Origin: Nostoc sp. MS1
GTDB taxonomy: Bacteria > Cyanobacteriota > Cyanobacteriia > Cyanobacteriales > Nostocaceae
DNA: 64,000 nt
NCBI RefSeq assembly: GCF_019976755.1
Contig: NZ_AP023441.1
Coordinates: forward strand, 2,415,501-2,479,500
Direction: 5' to 3'
In this document: piece by piece, positions 45,874 to 54,808 of the stretch
How positions within the stretch are numbered: position 1 is the stretch's first letter
Layout: every line of letters begins with the position of its first letter
Notes under the pieces: model-generated
What the model was told of the DNA's origin: nothing
Seen by the model: the letters and a program-made list of their open reading frames with translations, nothing else
The model's database searches: none
Position numbers and translations under genes: made by a program

Positions 45874-46998
45874 CTAAAAATCAGAGGTAGAGATTTCTCC
45901 TTTATGAACATACAAAATTTGGGAGGAATTTAGCCACTGAGAATCAAAAGAACTGAGGTGAGTAGTAGTAATTAAGGTCTGAAATCGGTCTTGAATAGTG
46001 TCTAATAATTGATTTTGACGATACGGATCTAATTCTGCTAAAACATCGTCCAGTAAAAGTAAAGGTGATTCTTTAACAACTTCTTCAATTAACTGTAATT
46101 CTGCTAATTTTAGGGCTAATACTAATGTGCGTTGCTGACCTTGAGAACCGTATTGACGAGCGGGTGTTTGATTGATAGTTAATTCTACTTCGTCTCGATG
46201 GGGGCCGACAAGGGTAGTACCTCGATACATTTCCGCAACAGTTCTTTGTTGCAATTTGCTTAAAAAAGCTTGTTGGATTTCTTCTTGTTGATTTTGCTGC
46301 AATGGTACATTAGGGGTGTAGGTAATTTGTAAAACTTCTGTGCTGCCGCTAATACTGGCGTGCCAAGCAGCAGCTAGGGGTGCAAGTCGAGCTAAAGCGC
46401 GATCGCGTCTTCTAATTACCCTAGTCCCAGTTGTAGCTAATTGTGCATCCCAGATAGCCAGTTGTGATTCCTGAGCGTTGGGTGCTGAGTCTTGAATCTT
46501 TTTTAAATAGGCGTTGCGTTGACGTAAAACCTGATTATATTGATGCAAAATATGAGCGTAAACAGGTTCCAGCTGAACTAAAAGTGTATCTAACCAGTTA
46601 CGTCTAATTTCGGGACTACCGCGCACTAATTCTAAATCTAAACTGGAGAACTGCACCGCATTCAACACCCCCAAAAAATCCATTTGTCGCCGCAGCGATT
46701 CGCCATTAAAGGCGACGCTACGGCGACCATTACGGCGTAAGGTGACGCTGAGGTCACTAACCCCTGAATCTCTCTCCAGAGAAGCATTAATTTGGGCGGC
46801 TGGTTCTTCTTCTTGGATTAAATCACGATCGCGTGCCATCCGGTGCGATCGCAATGTCGCTAATAACTCCACCGCCTCCAACAAATTCGACTTTCCCTGA
46901 GCATTATTACCCACCAGAATAGTTTTCGCAGCCGTAAAATCGACCCTTTGGTCGTAGTAGTTGCGGAAGTGTCTTAGGTGTATCGTTTTGAGGTACAT
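45874..46998 (-). CDS. recF: DNA replication and repair protein RecF
   Basis: The 374-residue SMC-like ATPase acts with RecO and RecR to load RecA at single-strand gaps. Visible motifs are MYLKTIHLRHFRNY at the start, Walker A LVGNNAQGKSNLLEA, the RecF signature TLVGPHRDEVELTI, the ABC-type YGSQGQQRTLVLALKLAEL, and Walker B PLLLLDDVLAELD. Length is standard. It is not adjacent to dnaN or gyrB here, as usual in cyanobacteria. Confidence 0.96.
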   Translation of the reverse strand: MYLKTIHLRHFRNYYDQRVDFTAAKTILVGNNAQGKSNLLEAVELLATLRSHRMARDRDLIQEEEPAAQINASLERDSGVSDLSVTLRRNGRRSVAFNGESLRRQMDFLGVLNAVQFSSLDLELVRGSPEIRRNWLDTLLVQLEPVYAHILHQYNQVLRQRNAYLKKIQDSAPNAQESQLAIWDAQLATTGTRVIRRRDRALARLAPLAAAWHASISGSTEVLQITYTPNVPLQQNQQEEIQQAFLSKLQQRTVAEMYRGTTLVGPHRDEVELTINQTPARQYGSQGQQRTLVLALKLAELQLIEEVVKESPLLLLDDVLAELDPYRQNQLLDTIQDRFQTLITTTHLSSFDSQWLNSSQILYVHKGEISTSDF

Positions 46999-47167
46999 AG
47001 CGGGGGGAGTGGGAAGTGGGGAGTGGGGAATGGGGAGTGGGAGAGATGAGGAAGTTGGGGAGTGGGGGAAGAAATATATATGAGTTTAGTAACCAATAAA
47101 TATTATTTTTCCCTCCTCATCTCCCTCATGTCCCTCATCCCCCTCATCCCCCTTATCCCCCTCATCC
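46999..47167. repeat. G-rich then C-rich repeat spacer
   Basis: GGGGAGTG-type units (about 47000-47065) are followed after an AT-rich gap by CCCTCATC units (about 47110-47168) that run into the P-type ATPase 3' end. The two blocks are roughly complementary and could pair or form G-rich structures. Confidence 0.75.
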
Positions 47168-50029
47168 TCATACAGCTTTCTTACCTGTAAAGCGGAAGAA
47201 TAGCTTCTCCATTTCAATCCAGACGAACATTAAAGCACTGAAGCCGATGCAAATGGCCAATTCTGAAGGTGGTAGCCAGTGAGTACCGAAGAAATCGCGT
47301 AGGGGTGGGACGTAGATAAGCATCAACTGCAAAGCCGTTGTGACAACTACTGCTCCTAATACGAAAGGATTGGAGAGTGGATTCATCTCGATTGTAAGTT
47401 GGTTGTTGGAACGAATGGCGATCGCATGACCCATTTGGGCAATACATAGAGTAGTGAACACCATTGTTTTCCATCGGTCATCATCAAGTCCTGGCCCTGT
47501 GACTGCATGGGAATGGGTGTATGCCCATTCCATCAGGATGATGGTGATGATGGCAAAAACAATGCCGATGCGGATCATGTATGAACCCAAGCCTCTGGCA
47601 AAAATGCTTTCGCGGGGGCTGAAGGGTGGGCGTTGCATTACATCGGGTTCTGGTGGTTCTACGGCTAAAGCTAAGGCTGGTAAACCATCTGTTACCAAGT
47701 TCATCCAGAGGATTTGTAGGGGTGTTAAGGGTACACCGCCTAATCCTAGAAGGGGCGCAGCCGCGATGGTTAAGACTTCACCGATGTTACTACCCAAGAT
47801 GTACTTAATAAAGCGGCGGATATTGGTGTAAACAACTCTACCTTCCTTTGTAGCGGCGACGATAGTAGCGAAGTTATCATCTAATAACACCATATCACTG
47901 GCTTCTTTACTTACGTCTGTGCCAGTGATACCCATAGCAATACCAATATCTGCTTGTTTGAGGGCTGGCGCATCATTAACACCATCCCCTGTCATTGCCA
48001 CAAATCTGCCGCGACGTTGCAATGCTTGGACTATTCGTAGTTTGTGTTCTGGGGCTACCCTTGCATAGATACTTACTAGGTCTACTTGCTGTTCTAATTC
48101 CTGGTCGCTCATTCTTTGCAATTCTTGACCAGTCAGAACCCTGTCACCTTCTTGAGCAATACCTAAGTCAACAGCGATCGCTCGTGCTGTTAGTTGATGG
48201 TCGCCTGTAATCATGACTGGGCGAATACCAGCTTGTCGGCATTCTTGGACGGCTGAACGCACTTCTGGGCGTGGTGCATCCAACATTCCCACTAAGCCCA
48301 GCCATACCAGCCCTTGCTCTGATGTTTCGTCAGACCCTTCTGGCGGTATTTCTGTCAAAGCTTTATAGGAGAAACCCAGTACCCGTAAACCTTTACTTGC
48401 CATTTGGTCATTTTCTGCCAAAATTTGCTGGCGTTGTGCTTCATTTAAAGGGGCAGAGTTTGCACCTAAATGAATGGATGTGCAACGGGCTAAAATCAAC
48501 TCTGGCGAACCTTTAGTAAACATGATGTAAGGTTCGTTGTTGATTAAGCCTGTTAAGGCGGGGTCAATATCTGCGAAGGACTGATCACCAGTATCTATTT
48601 TCTCTAGCTGAGAAATTACGCTCATGCGTTTACGTTCTGAGGAGAAGGGGAACTCGCTCACACGGGGTAATTTATAGCTCCACTGGTCTTTTTCAATCCC
48701 TGCCTTACCTGCTAATGTTAGCAATGCGCCTTCTGTGGGGTCGCCTAAAATCGCCCATTCACCTTTTTCTTTTTGCAGTACGGAATCATTACATACTGCA
48801 CAGGCGAGTAATAAGGCGGAGACTTCAGGATACTCTTCAACCTCTACCTTTTCTCCATCGAACTGGAAATCACCCGCAGGCGCATAACCTTCGCCTGTAA
48901 CCCGAAAAGTTTTCTGGTTGGTGTAAACCGACTGCACAACCATTTTATTTTGGGTGAGTGTGCCGGTTTTATCTGAACAAATGGTAGTTACAGAACCCAA
49001 GGTTTCCACGGCTGGGAGTTTGCGAATGAGGGCGTTACGCTTGACCATGCGCTGGGTTCCCAATGCCAAAGTCACAGTAATTACGGCTGGTAAACCTTCG
49101 GGAACCACAGCTACCGCCATACTCAAGGAAACTTCTAACAATTCTCTGAGGGGGCTAAAGTTTCCTGCCTGAACTACACCACCAACGACAACGATCGCCA
49201 CTAAAATCAAAGAACCTGTCACTAGAACATTGCCTAGTTGAGTCATGCGCTGCTGTAATGGTGTGGGTTCACTTTCCACCGACTGCAACATAGCGGCGAT
49301 TTTACCCAGTTCTGTAGTCATGCCAGTATTAGTTACTAGCACCTTACCGCGTCCTTGAACTACTTCTGTACCTTGAAAAACTAAATTAATGCGATCGCCT
49401 AAAGATGTGTCTTCGGGTAGATGTATAGTAGCTTGTTTATTTACTGCTTCTGCTTCGCCTGTAAGTGCTGACTCGCGTATTTGTAAATTAGATTGTTCAA
49501 TCAACCGCCCATCGGCAGATATCTGTACTCCCGCCTCTAATAGCATGACATCGCCTGGGACTATATCTTTGGCTGCTATGTCTATCAATTTGTTGCCACG
49601 AATAACTCGCACCGAGGGGGATGCGAGTTTTTTCAGGGCGGCTAGGGCTTGTTCAGCACGGCTTTCTTGCACATAACCCAAAATACCGTTAAGAATGACA
49701 ATTGCTAAGATAGCGATCGTATCCTTAAAGGGAATTTCCCCAGGCTTAAGTTCTCCAGCCCGCCAAGAGTAAAAATCGAGAAATCCAGAAATAAACGCCA
49801 CTGCTATCAGCATCAATAACATAATGTTTTTGAACTGATCCAGCAAAATTTCCCAGGTGCTACGCCCCCCATGTTCTTCTAATTCGTTGGGGCCGTATTT
49901 TTGCAACCGTTGTTCAACTTCTTGGGTTGTTAAGCCACCGTCTGCATTACTATTCAGCAGTCCTAGTGCTTGATCAACTTCCAAACTATGCCAAGCAGCG
50001 GCCGTTTCAGGTAGAGAATTAGCAGACAT
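47168..50029 (-). CDS. P-type cation (Ca2+) ATPase, PacL-like
   Basis: The 953-residue P2-type pump has an N-terminal cation-ATPase domain, TGE in the actuator domain (ALTGEAEAVNKQ), the membrane PEGLP motif in VAVVPEGLPAVITV, phosphorylated D353 in CSDKTGTLTQNKM, KGSPE in the nucleotide domain, TGDHQLTARAIA and the hinge GDGVNDAPALKQADIGIAMG, then six C-terminal helices. The residues in helix M4 and M6 (NLVTDGLPALAL) match Ca2+ (SERCA/PacL-like) transporters. It probably exports Ca2+; sodium or manganese is possible. Confidence 0.92.
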   Translation of the reverse strand: MSANSLPETAAAWHSLEVDQALGLLNSNADGGLTTQEVEQRLQKYGPNELEEHGGRSTWEILLDQFKNIMLLMLIAVAFISGFLDFYSWRAGELKPGEIPFKDTIAILAIVILNGILGYVQESRAEQALAALKKLASPSVRVIRGNKLIDIAAKDIVPGDVMLLEAGVQISADGRLIEQSNLQIRESALTGEAEAVNKQATIHLPEDTSLGDRINLVFQGTEVVQGRGKVLVTNTGMTTELGKIAAMLQSVESEPTPLQQRMTQLGNVLVTGSLILVAIVVVGGVVQAGNFSPLRELLEVSLSMAVAVVPEGLPAVITVTLALGTQRMVKRNALIRKLPAVETLGSVTTICSDKTGTLTQNKMVVQSVYTNQKTFRVTGEGYAPAGDFQFDGEKVEVEEYPEVSALLLACAVCNDSVLQKEKGEWAILGDPTEGALLTLAGKAGIEKDQWSYKLPRVSEFPFSSERKRMSVISQLEKIDTGDQSFADIDPALTGLINNEPYIMFTKGSPELILARCTSIHLGANSAPLNEAQRQQILAENDQMASKGLRVLGFSYKALTEIPPEGSDETSEQGLVWLGLVGMLDAPRPEVRSAVQECRQAGIRPVMITGDHQLTARAIAVDLGIAQEGDRVLTGQELQRMSDQELEQQVDLVSIYARVAPEHKLRIVQALQRRGRFVAMTGDGVNDAPALKQADIGIAMGITGTDVSKEASDMVLLDDNFATIVAATKEGRVVYTNIRRFIKYILGSNIGEVLTIAAAPLLGLGGVPLTPLQILWMNLVTDGLPALALAVEPPEPDVMQRPPFSPRESIFARGLGSYMIRIGIVFAIITIILMEWAYTHSHAVTGPGLDDDRWKTMVFTTLCIAQMGHAIAIRSNNQLTIEMNPLSNPFVLGAVVVTTALQLMLIYVPPLRDFFGTHWLPPSELAICIGFSALMFVWIEMEKLFFRFTGKKAV

Positions 50030-50384
50030 CGTGTAAGTTACAGAAAATGGTTACAAAACTTGATCATAATTCAGTGGTGGTCACAAAACCATCCACCAAA
50101 GTTACATTACAGTCAGTTGACAATTGACAATTGACGATTGACAGTTGACAGTTGTTATTAGTCCATAGTCAACAGTCCATAGTTATTATCCTACTCCCCT
50201 ACTTCCTTATCTCCCCCCACTTCCTCAGCACTCATAACTCATAACTCAGCACTTCTCATGTTATTTCCTCGGTAAGAGTTTTTCAGGGGTCGTTGTACTG
50301 ATAATGTAATTAACATCAAGTCTAAATCTGGATTATTGCAGTTATGCCACAATTTGTTTTAGGCGTGCTAAACCGTTAAATATT
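50030..50384. other. repeat-rich spacer between divergent genes
   Basis: A 355-base spacer with a heptamer array (50113-50190, TTGACAA and TAGTCCA types) and the CTCATAA units near 50230. It must contain the promoters of the divergent ATPase and transglutaminase-like genes. Confidence 0.6.
50113..50190. repeat. heptamer repeat array (STRR)
   Basis: Units of TTGACAA/TTGACAG followed by TTAGTCCATAGTC and ACAGTCCATAGT. Confidence 0.75.
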
Positions 50385-50393
50385 ATGCTGAAT

Positions 50394-52064
50394 ATGAGTT
50401 TTGCGCCCACCAATGTGACCGTTAGCCAAATGTTAGCGCCAAGAACAATTAGACCGTTGACGGCTGCTACTTTATGTGGCATGGCTTTTATCCAAGATAG
50501 ACTGATTGCCATTGACACAATCAAGGGGCATTTACTAGAAATTGACCCAAAAACTGATAACAGTAAAATCGTTAATCCACATCAGGTTCAGGAATTTACA
50601 GATGTTACAGGTTTAGCAGTTTGGGAAGATACCCTTTGGGTAACTCGCGGTAACAGTGTCTATCGATGCAAGGTTGATTCTTTAGGTTTGGAACATTTTG
50701 TCACCTTACCTTACAGTGCAGATGGTGTTGCTGTTTGGGAATCAACAGTTTACGTTAGTTGCTATCGGTTAGGCTACATTTTAATTTTTGACCGGGACAC
50801 CCGTAAAGAAATTACCAGATTTTATGCACCAGGTGTTGGGGTAGAGAATTTAGCAGTTTATGGTGATACCCTATGGGTGTGCGATCGCACTGAACAAACG
50901 GTCTATTCTCTAGATCGGGCAACGGGTGAAATCAAGTTTAGTGTGTTGACTCCGTTTGAATCACCTACGGGTATCGGTGTACATTTAGATGCCGAGACAG
51001 GTAAGCAAAATCTCTACATTGCCTACGCCTCAGAGGAGCCATACATCAGGGATAATCCTAACGCTGATCCTAACCATGAATTAACGTACCGCGATCGCAC
51101 CTTTATCCATCCCCTCTACTACTATCACGACCCAGAAAAACACTACGCCTTATCTAATGGTTATTTAATCGAAATGTCCTACGCTGAGGAAATTGCTCCT
51201 TTAGATGAGGTGTATTTACAAGAAGTAGAATGGCGTATTGCCCTCCCCTCAGAAACAGAACGCCAAAAAATTCAACAAATCGAACCCATCGGTATTCCTT
51301 TTACAGAAGAAGTCATTGATGGACAACGTGTAGCTGTATTTAAGTTTGATACCTTAGCCCCCGGTGAACGGCACATATTTGGCTGGAAAGCAGTGCTAGA
51401 AGTGCGGAGTATTAAGTATCGCATCACACCCAAAGATGTGGAAAATTTACCCGAAATTCCCCCAGAATTTCAGGAACGGTACTTGGTAGACGATGATGAA
51501 TTAGCAATGGATACTAGCATCGTCCGCCGTGCTGCCCGTGACGCTGTTGGTTCGGAAACAAATTTGTTGCGGAAAATGTATAACATTCGCAATTACGTTT
51601 ATGATGAATTATCTTATGGTATTAAACCTTACATAGATACACCAGATATTGTTTTAGAACGGGGCGTTGGTTCCTGTGGTGAGTATGTAGGCGTATTACT
51701 GGCGCTGTGCCGTTTGAATGGTATTCCTTGCCGCACCGTTGGTAGATACAAATGCCCCCCACAAAGCGAACATCAAAACGTTCCTTTACAACCAGATTTT
51801 AATCATGTGTGGCTAGAATTTTACATGCCTGGATTTGGCTGGTTGCCAATGGAATCTAATCCTGATGATGTGGGCAATGATGGTCGATATCCTACCCGCT
51901 TTTTCATGGGTTTGAGTTGGTATCACATCGAAATTGGTAAAGGCATACCTTTTGAAACTCTCAGTAGTCAAGGTGCTAGGTTAACTAAGGAAGATATCCC
52001 CATAGGCGATTTAGCGATTAACCACATCCGGTTTACCATTCTCAAAGAGTTGTCTGATTTTTAA
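50394..52064 (+). CDS. beta-propeller plus transglutaminase-like cysteine protease-fold protein
   Basis: The frame opens at 50385, but MSFAPTNVTV at 50394 is a likely start (556 residues). The first half (about 30-210) has beta-propeller-like repeats: GLAVWEDTLWVTRGN, GVAVWESTVYVSCY, NLAVYGDTLWVCDR recur every 40-45 residues. The second half has a transglutaminase-like core with the catalytic cysteine in GSCGEYVGVLLALCRLNG (C431 counted from 50385), H474 in NHVWLEFY and acidic residues about 15-20 further on. It has no signal peptide. It may be a cytosolic peptidase or amide-modifying enzyme that recognises its substrate with the propeller. Confidence 0.82.
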   Translation: MSFAPTNVTVSQMLAPRTIRPLTAATLCGMAFIQDRLIAIDTIKGHLLEIDPKTDNSKIVNPHQVQEFTDVTGLAVWEDTLWVTRGNSVYRCKVDSLGLEHFVTLPYSADGVAVWESTVYVSCYRLGYILIFDRDTRKEITRFYAPGVGVENLAVYGDTLWVCDRTEQTVYSLDRATGEIKFSVLTPFESPTGIGVHLDAETGKQNLYIAYASEEPYIRDNPNADPNHELTYRDRTFIHPLYYYHDPEKHYALSNGYLIEMSYAEEIAPLDEVYLQEVEWRIALPSETERQKIQQIEPIGIPFTEEVIDGQRVAVFKFDTLAPGERHIFGWKAVLEVRSIKYRITPKDVENLPEIPPEFQERYLVDDDELAMDTSIVRRAARDAVGSETNLLRKMYNIRNYVYDELSYGIKPYIDTPDIVLERGVGSCGEYVGVLLALCRLNGIPCRTVGRYKCPPQSEHQNVPLQPDFNHVWLEFYMPGFGWLPMESNPDDVGNDGRYPTRFFMGLSWYHIEIGKGIPFETLSSQGARLTKEDIPIGDLAINHIRFTILKELSDF

Positions 52065-52166
52065 GTCCGTGTAATACCAAATTTGTATAGAACCCATTTG
52101 ATATCTTTTTGGTGATTGAGTAGAATCAACAGAAATTAGGTGCATGGAAGCAGATCAGGATTGAAA

Positions 52167-52463
52167 ATGGGTTATTCAAGCGATTTGACAGACAAAGAGT
52201 GGGAAATAATTGAGCCATTATTGCCGACGAAGAAGAAAACCAGACCCCCTGTGTGGACAAAGCGGCAAATCCTTAACGGTATACTTTATCAACTGAAGAA
52301 TGGTTGTAATTGGGCTGACTTACCTAGAGATATGCCGCCATATTCAACAGTATTCTGGTATTACCAGCAGTGGTGTGAAGGGGACATCCTGACGAAAATC
52401 ATGACTGAGTTGCATCAGCAGGTGCGGGAACAAGTAAAAAAAAACCGCAGTGGACGACTCTAA
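52167..52463 (+). CDS. IS5-type transposase, first frame (orfA)
   Basis: From the ATG at 52167 (MGYSSDLTDKEWEII) this is the N-terminal DUF4096 part of an IS427-type transposase (about 98 residues), with PLLP and the WADLPRDMPPYSTVFWYYQQW signature. It ends shortly after a run of nine A (52436-52444). The full enzyme requires a -1 shift there into the second frame. A GTG at 52140 is an upstream alternative start. Confidence 0.88.
   Translation: MGYSSDLTDKEWEIIEPLLPTKKKTRPPVWTKRQILNGILYQLKNGCNWADLPRDMPPYSTVFWYYQQWCEGDILTKIMTELHQQVREQVKKNRSGRL
52436..52444 (+). other. A9 slippery run, probable -1 frameshift site
   Basis: Nine consecutive A lie in the overlap. The first frame reads GTA AAA AAA AAC; the second frame, one base back, is open through AAA CCG CAG TGG and into IDSQAVKNT without a stop. 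This is the known arrangement for IS427-group transposases; programmed shifting is inference. Confidence 0.7.
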
Positions 52464-52465
52464 TC

Positions 52466-53014
52466 ATGATTGACTCACAAGCGGTGAAAAATACTTGTAA
52501 TGCCAGTGTTGAGTCGAAAGGGTTTTGCTTTTACAAATGCACTAATGGCATCAAAAGACATTTGGCAGTGGATATCTTAGGCTTCCCTTTCTTTACCCAC
52601 TGCACCAAAGCTAATGTATCTGATGACCAAGGGTTAATTGAAATGCTCTCGAAAAACATTGATTACTTCAAATCTAAACCTGTGGAGCAACCCATGACGA
52701 CTATTCTGGTAGATAACGGCTATCATCCTGATCAATTGACACAAGCCTTGGAACAGATTTACCCAGAGATTATGACTAAAATTCAATTTGAACTTTCAGC
52801 CAAACCATCAAAAGCACAGAAACAGACGAAAGGACTATCTGGATTTGTGCCTGTTGCTGCCAGATGGGTCATTGAAAGATCGAATGCTTGGGTGGAGAGA
52901 TGTAAAAGTTTAGTCAAAAATTTCGACCGCACACTCGAACGTTCCAATGCCAAGCTCAAGCTATGTTTTATTCGGCTAATGCTCAAACGGCTAGCTGTCG
53001 CAGATACCGCCTGA
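52466..53014 (+). CDS. IS5-type transposase, second frame (orfB)
   Basis: The 182-residue frame holds the DDE catalytic core: D in MIDSQAVKNT, D in ILVDNGYHPD and E in WVERCKSLVKNF, all present. Open reading in this frame extends upstream to the A9 run, supporting expression as an orfA-orfB fusion rather than from its own ATG. It ends inside the right inverted repeat. Confidence 0.88.
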   Translation: MIDSQAVKNTCNASVESKGFCFYKCTNGIKRHLAVDILGFPFFTHCTKANVSDDQGLIEMLSKNIDYFKSKPVEQPMTTILVDNGYHPDQLTQALEQIYPEIMTKIQFELSAKPSKAQKQTKGLSGFVPVAARWVIERSNAWVERCKSLVKNFDRTLERSNAKLKLCFIRLMLKRLAVADTA

Positions 53015-53037
53015 AAAGATATCAAATGGGTTCTATA

Positions 53038-53355
53038 GGTTGTCTTGATTCAAACTGCTGAAATAATCTGTGAATCAATGTTTTCAATCCAAAATCCAAA
53101 ATCTAAAATCCAAAATTGGTATAACGGAAGTAAAAATAGGCATTTGCTACATTCAAGTCTGTTAAGGCGGCTTTGTAGCCCAATATTAGGGTGCGTCTAT
53201 GGAACATTCCTTGAGTCTAACGCACCCTACTGGGTTATAGATTGAAAAAAATTGAACGCAGCGAAAAGTTCTGTAGGAGGGTTTCCCTCCGTAGGAAACT
53301 TTTCAAGACAGATAAACGCGGATAAACGCAGATGATTAAGATGTTAGATTATTGA
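53038..53355. other. intergenic region with repeats
   Basis: About 318 bases after the IS. It holds ATCCAAA heptamers (53083-53118) and a palindromic element at 53187-53229; no gene is supportable. Confidence 0.6.
53187..53229. repeat. palindromic repeat TAGGGTGCGT...ACGCACCCTA
   Basis: Perfect 10-base arms at 53187-53196 and 53220-53229 around a 23-base loop. Related to 41119-41170. This is a widespread cyanobacterial small palindrome type. Confidence 0.72.
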
Positions 53356-54591
53356 CTAATGCACATGGACGGGAAAAACGCCTAAAGCAATCAATCTGGC
53401 TGGGAGGTCGCGTAAGATGGGCAGGCGTAATAGTGCTGGGGGTTGAAAGGTACTATCGGCAGCTAAGACAGGGGCCAATACTCGTTTTTGGACGAAGGTT
53501 TGAAATCCTTGGATGATGCGTGTAGGTAATTCTCGCCGACGTTGAACCTTGGCTAAGTCGCTAAGTTTTACATGGTGGTTTTGCAGTGGTTTAGTTAAGA
53601 CGTTAGCGGCTACAACTGCATCTTGAATAGCGTAATTAATTCCTACCCCGCCAACGGGTGACATAATATGGGCTGCATCACCAATTAGTAGCAAACCTGG
53701 ACGATACCAGCGCTTGACAAGGTTAGATTCGACTGAGAGAAAAGCTACCTGTGACCAGTCTTGTAAATGGTGGATACGATTTTCTAGTTCTGGGACGATT
53801 TCCACAATAGATTTTTTCAGGGCTTCTAAACCTGTAGCCCGTAATTTTTGATAGCCTCCCTTGGGAATAACATAAGCCATTTGCCACTCATCACCACGGT
53901 CAAGCATGGCGATAAGATGACCAAGGGTAAAACGTCCCATTCCTCCCTCACCGTCTTCTGGTTGACGGGGTAGGCGGAACCATAATACATCCATTGGTGG
54001 TGAGGTTTCAGTCGCGGTAAAATTGCCTAGTTGCCTTAACCGGGAATGACGACCATCTGCACCAACTGTTAATATTGCCCTAATTTCGTGCCAACCACCG
54101 CCGCCTCGATAGCGGATACCTTTAATTACTCCCTCTTCCTCAATTAATTCTTGGACATTCGCACCCATGACTAGGTGAAAGGTTGGGTATTTTTGCGCCT
54201 CTTGAGTAATAAACTCTAGGAATTTCACTTGAGGCAACATTGTAATGTAGGGATAACGGGTTTTTAGGTGACTAAAATCAGCTAAGGTAACTGTATCTTG
54301 CGGCGTTTTGATTTGAATTTGCCGCATTTTAGTATGGGGTAATTGTAGCAGGCGATCGCTTAATCCCAATTCTTCCATAATCTCCATCACCGATGGATGA
54401 ATGGTATCGCCGCGAAAATCCCGGTCAAAATCCTTATGTGCTTCCAGCAAGGTTACAGAAACACCTTGACGCGCCAACAGTAAAGCTAAAACAGTACCAG
54501 CCGGGCCACCCCCGACAACGCAACAATCTGTAGTTTTAACATCTACAATCTCATGGGCAGGATTAGTCAGTATATCGGTAGTCATAGCCAC
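53356..54591 (-). CDS. UbiH-like FAD monooxygenase
   Basis: The 411-residue flavoprotein has the GxGxxG FAD motif in CCVVGGGPAGTVLALLLARQG, the DG motif in GADGRHSRLRQL near 195, and the second FAD motif GDAAHIMSPVGGVGINYAIQ near 310. This is the para-hydroxybenzoate-hydroxylase fold of aromatic hydroxylases and quinone-modifying enzymes. The substrate is unknown; the MDVLWFRLPR region is shared by a group of cyanobacterial and actinobacterial members. No operon partner. Confidence 0.85.
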   Translation of the reverse strand: MAMTTDILTNPAHEIVDVKTTDCCVVGGGPAGTVLALLLARQGVSVTLLEAHKDFDRDFRGDTIHPSVMEIMEELGLSDRLLQLPHTKMRQIQIKTPQDTVTLADFSHLKTRYPYITMLPQVKFLEFITQEAQKYPTFHLVMGANVQELIEEEGVIKGIRYRGGGGWHEIRAILTVGADGRHSRLRQLGNFTATETSPPMDVLWFRLPRQPEDGEGGMGRFTLGHLIAMLDRGDEWQMAYVIPKGGYQKLRATGLEALKKSIVEIVPELENRIHHLQDWSQVAFLSVESNLVKRWYRPGLLLIGDAAHIMSPVGGVGINYAIQDAVVAANVLTKPLQNHHVKLSDLAKVQRRRELPTRIIQGFQTFVQKRVLAPVLAADSTFQPPALLRLPILRDLPARLIALGVFPVHVH

Positions 54592-54697
54592 ACCTCCAGA
54601 CAGCCCTTAAATCAAGGGTAGTGTGCTTTTGCTGGTGTGAGCAATTTTTTTAATTTTTCGTAGCGATACAGAAGGTATATTATGGACGCTACAATGA

Positions 54698-54808
54698 CCA
54701 TTTAGTCATTAGTCCATAGTCCAGAGTCAATAGTCCAAAGTTCAGTACTTTTTTGACCAATGACTAATGACCAATGACCAATGACCAATGACTAATGACT
54801 AATGACTA
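54698..54808. repeat. heptamer repeat array reaching a start codon
   Basis: ATTAGTCCATAGTC units, then a run of ATGACCA/ATGACTA heptamers (about 54763-54808). The final ATGACTA is the start of the ABC ATPase gene. Confidence 0.85.

Larger units (their letters stand above)
52086..53037 (+). mobile_element. IS5-family (IS427-like) insertion sequence
   Basis: Perfect 24-base terminal inverted repeats: TATAGAACCCATTTGATATC plus TTTT at 52086-52109 against the complement of 53014-53037. Length is about 950 bases. TA at both ends may be the target duplication. Identical ends and clean frames suggest recent arrival. It sits 21 bases past the stop of the transglutaminase-like gene and does not visibly break a gene. 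Confidence 0.9.

Noticed and set aside
47454..47831. Long plus-strand frames across the P-type ATPase gene
   Set aside because: They are shadows of the ATPase frame and carry no domain similarity.
53045..53245. 66-codon frame after the IS5-type element
   Set aside because: It is made of ATCCAAA heptamers and the TAGGGTGCGT palindrome, so it is repeat DNA.
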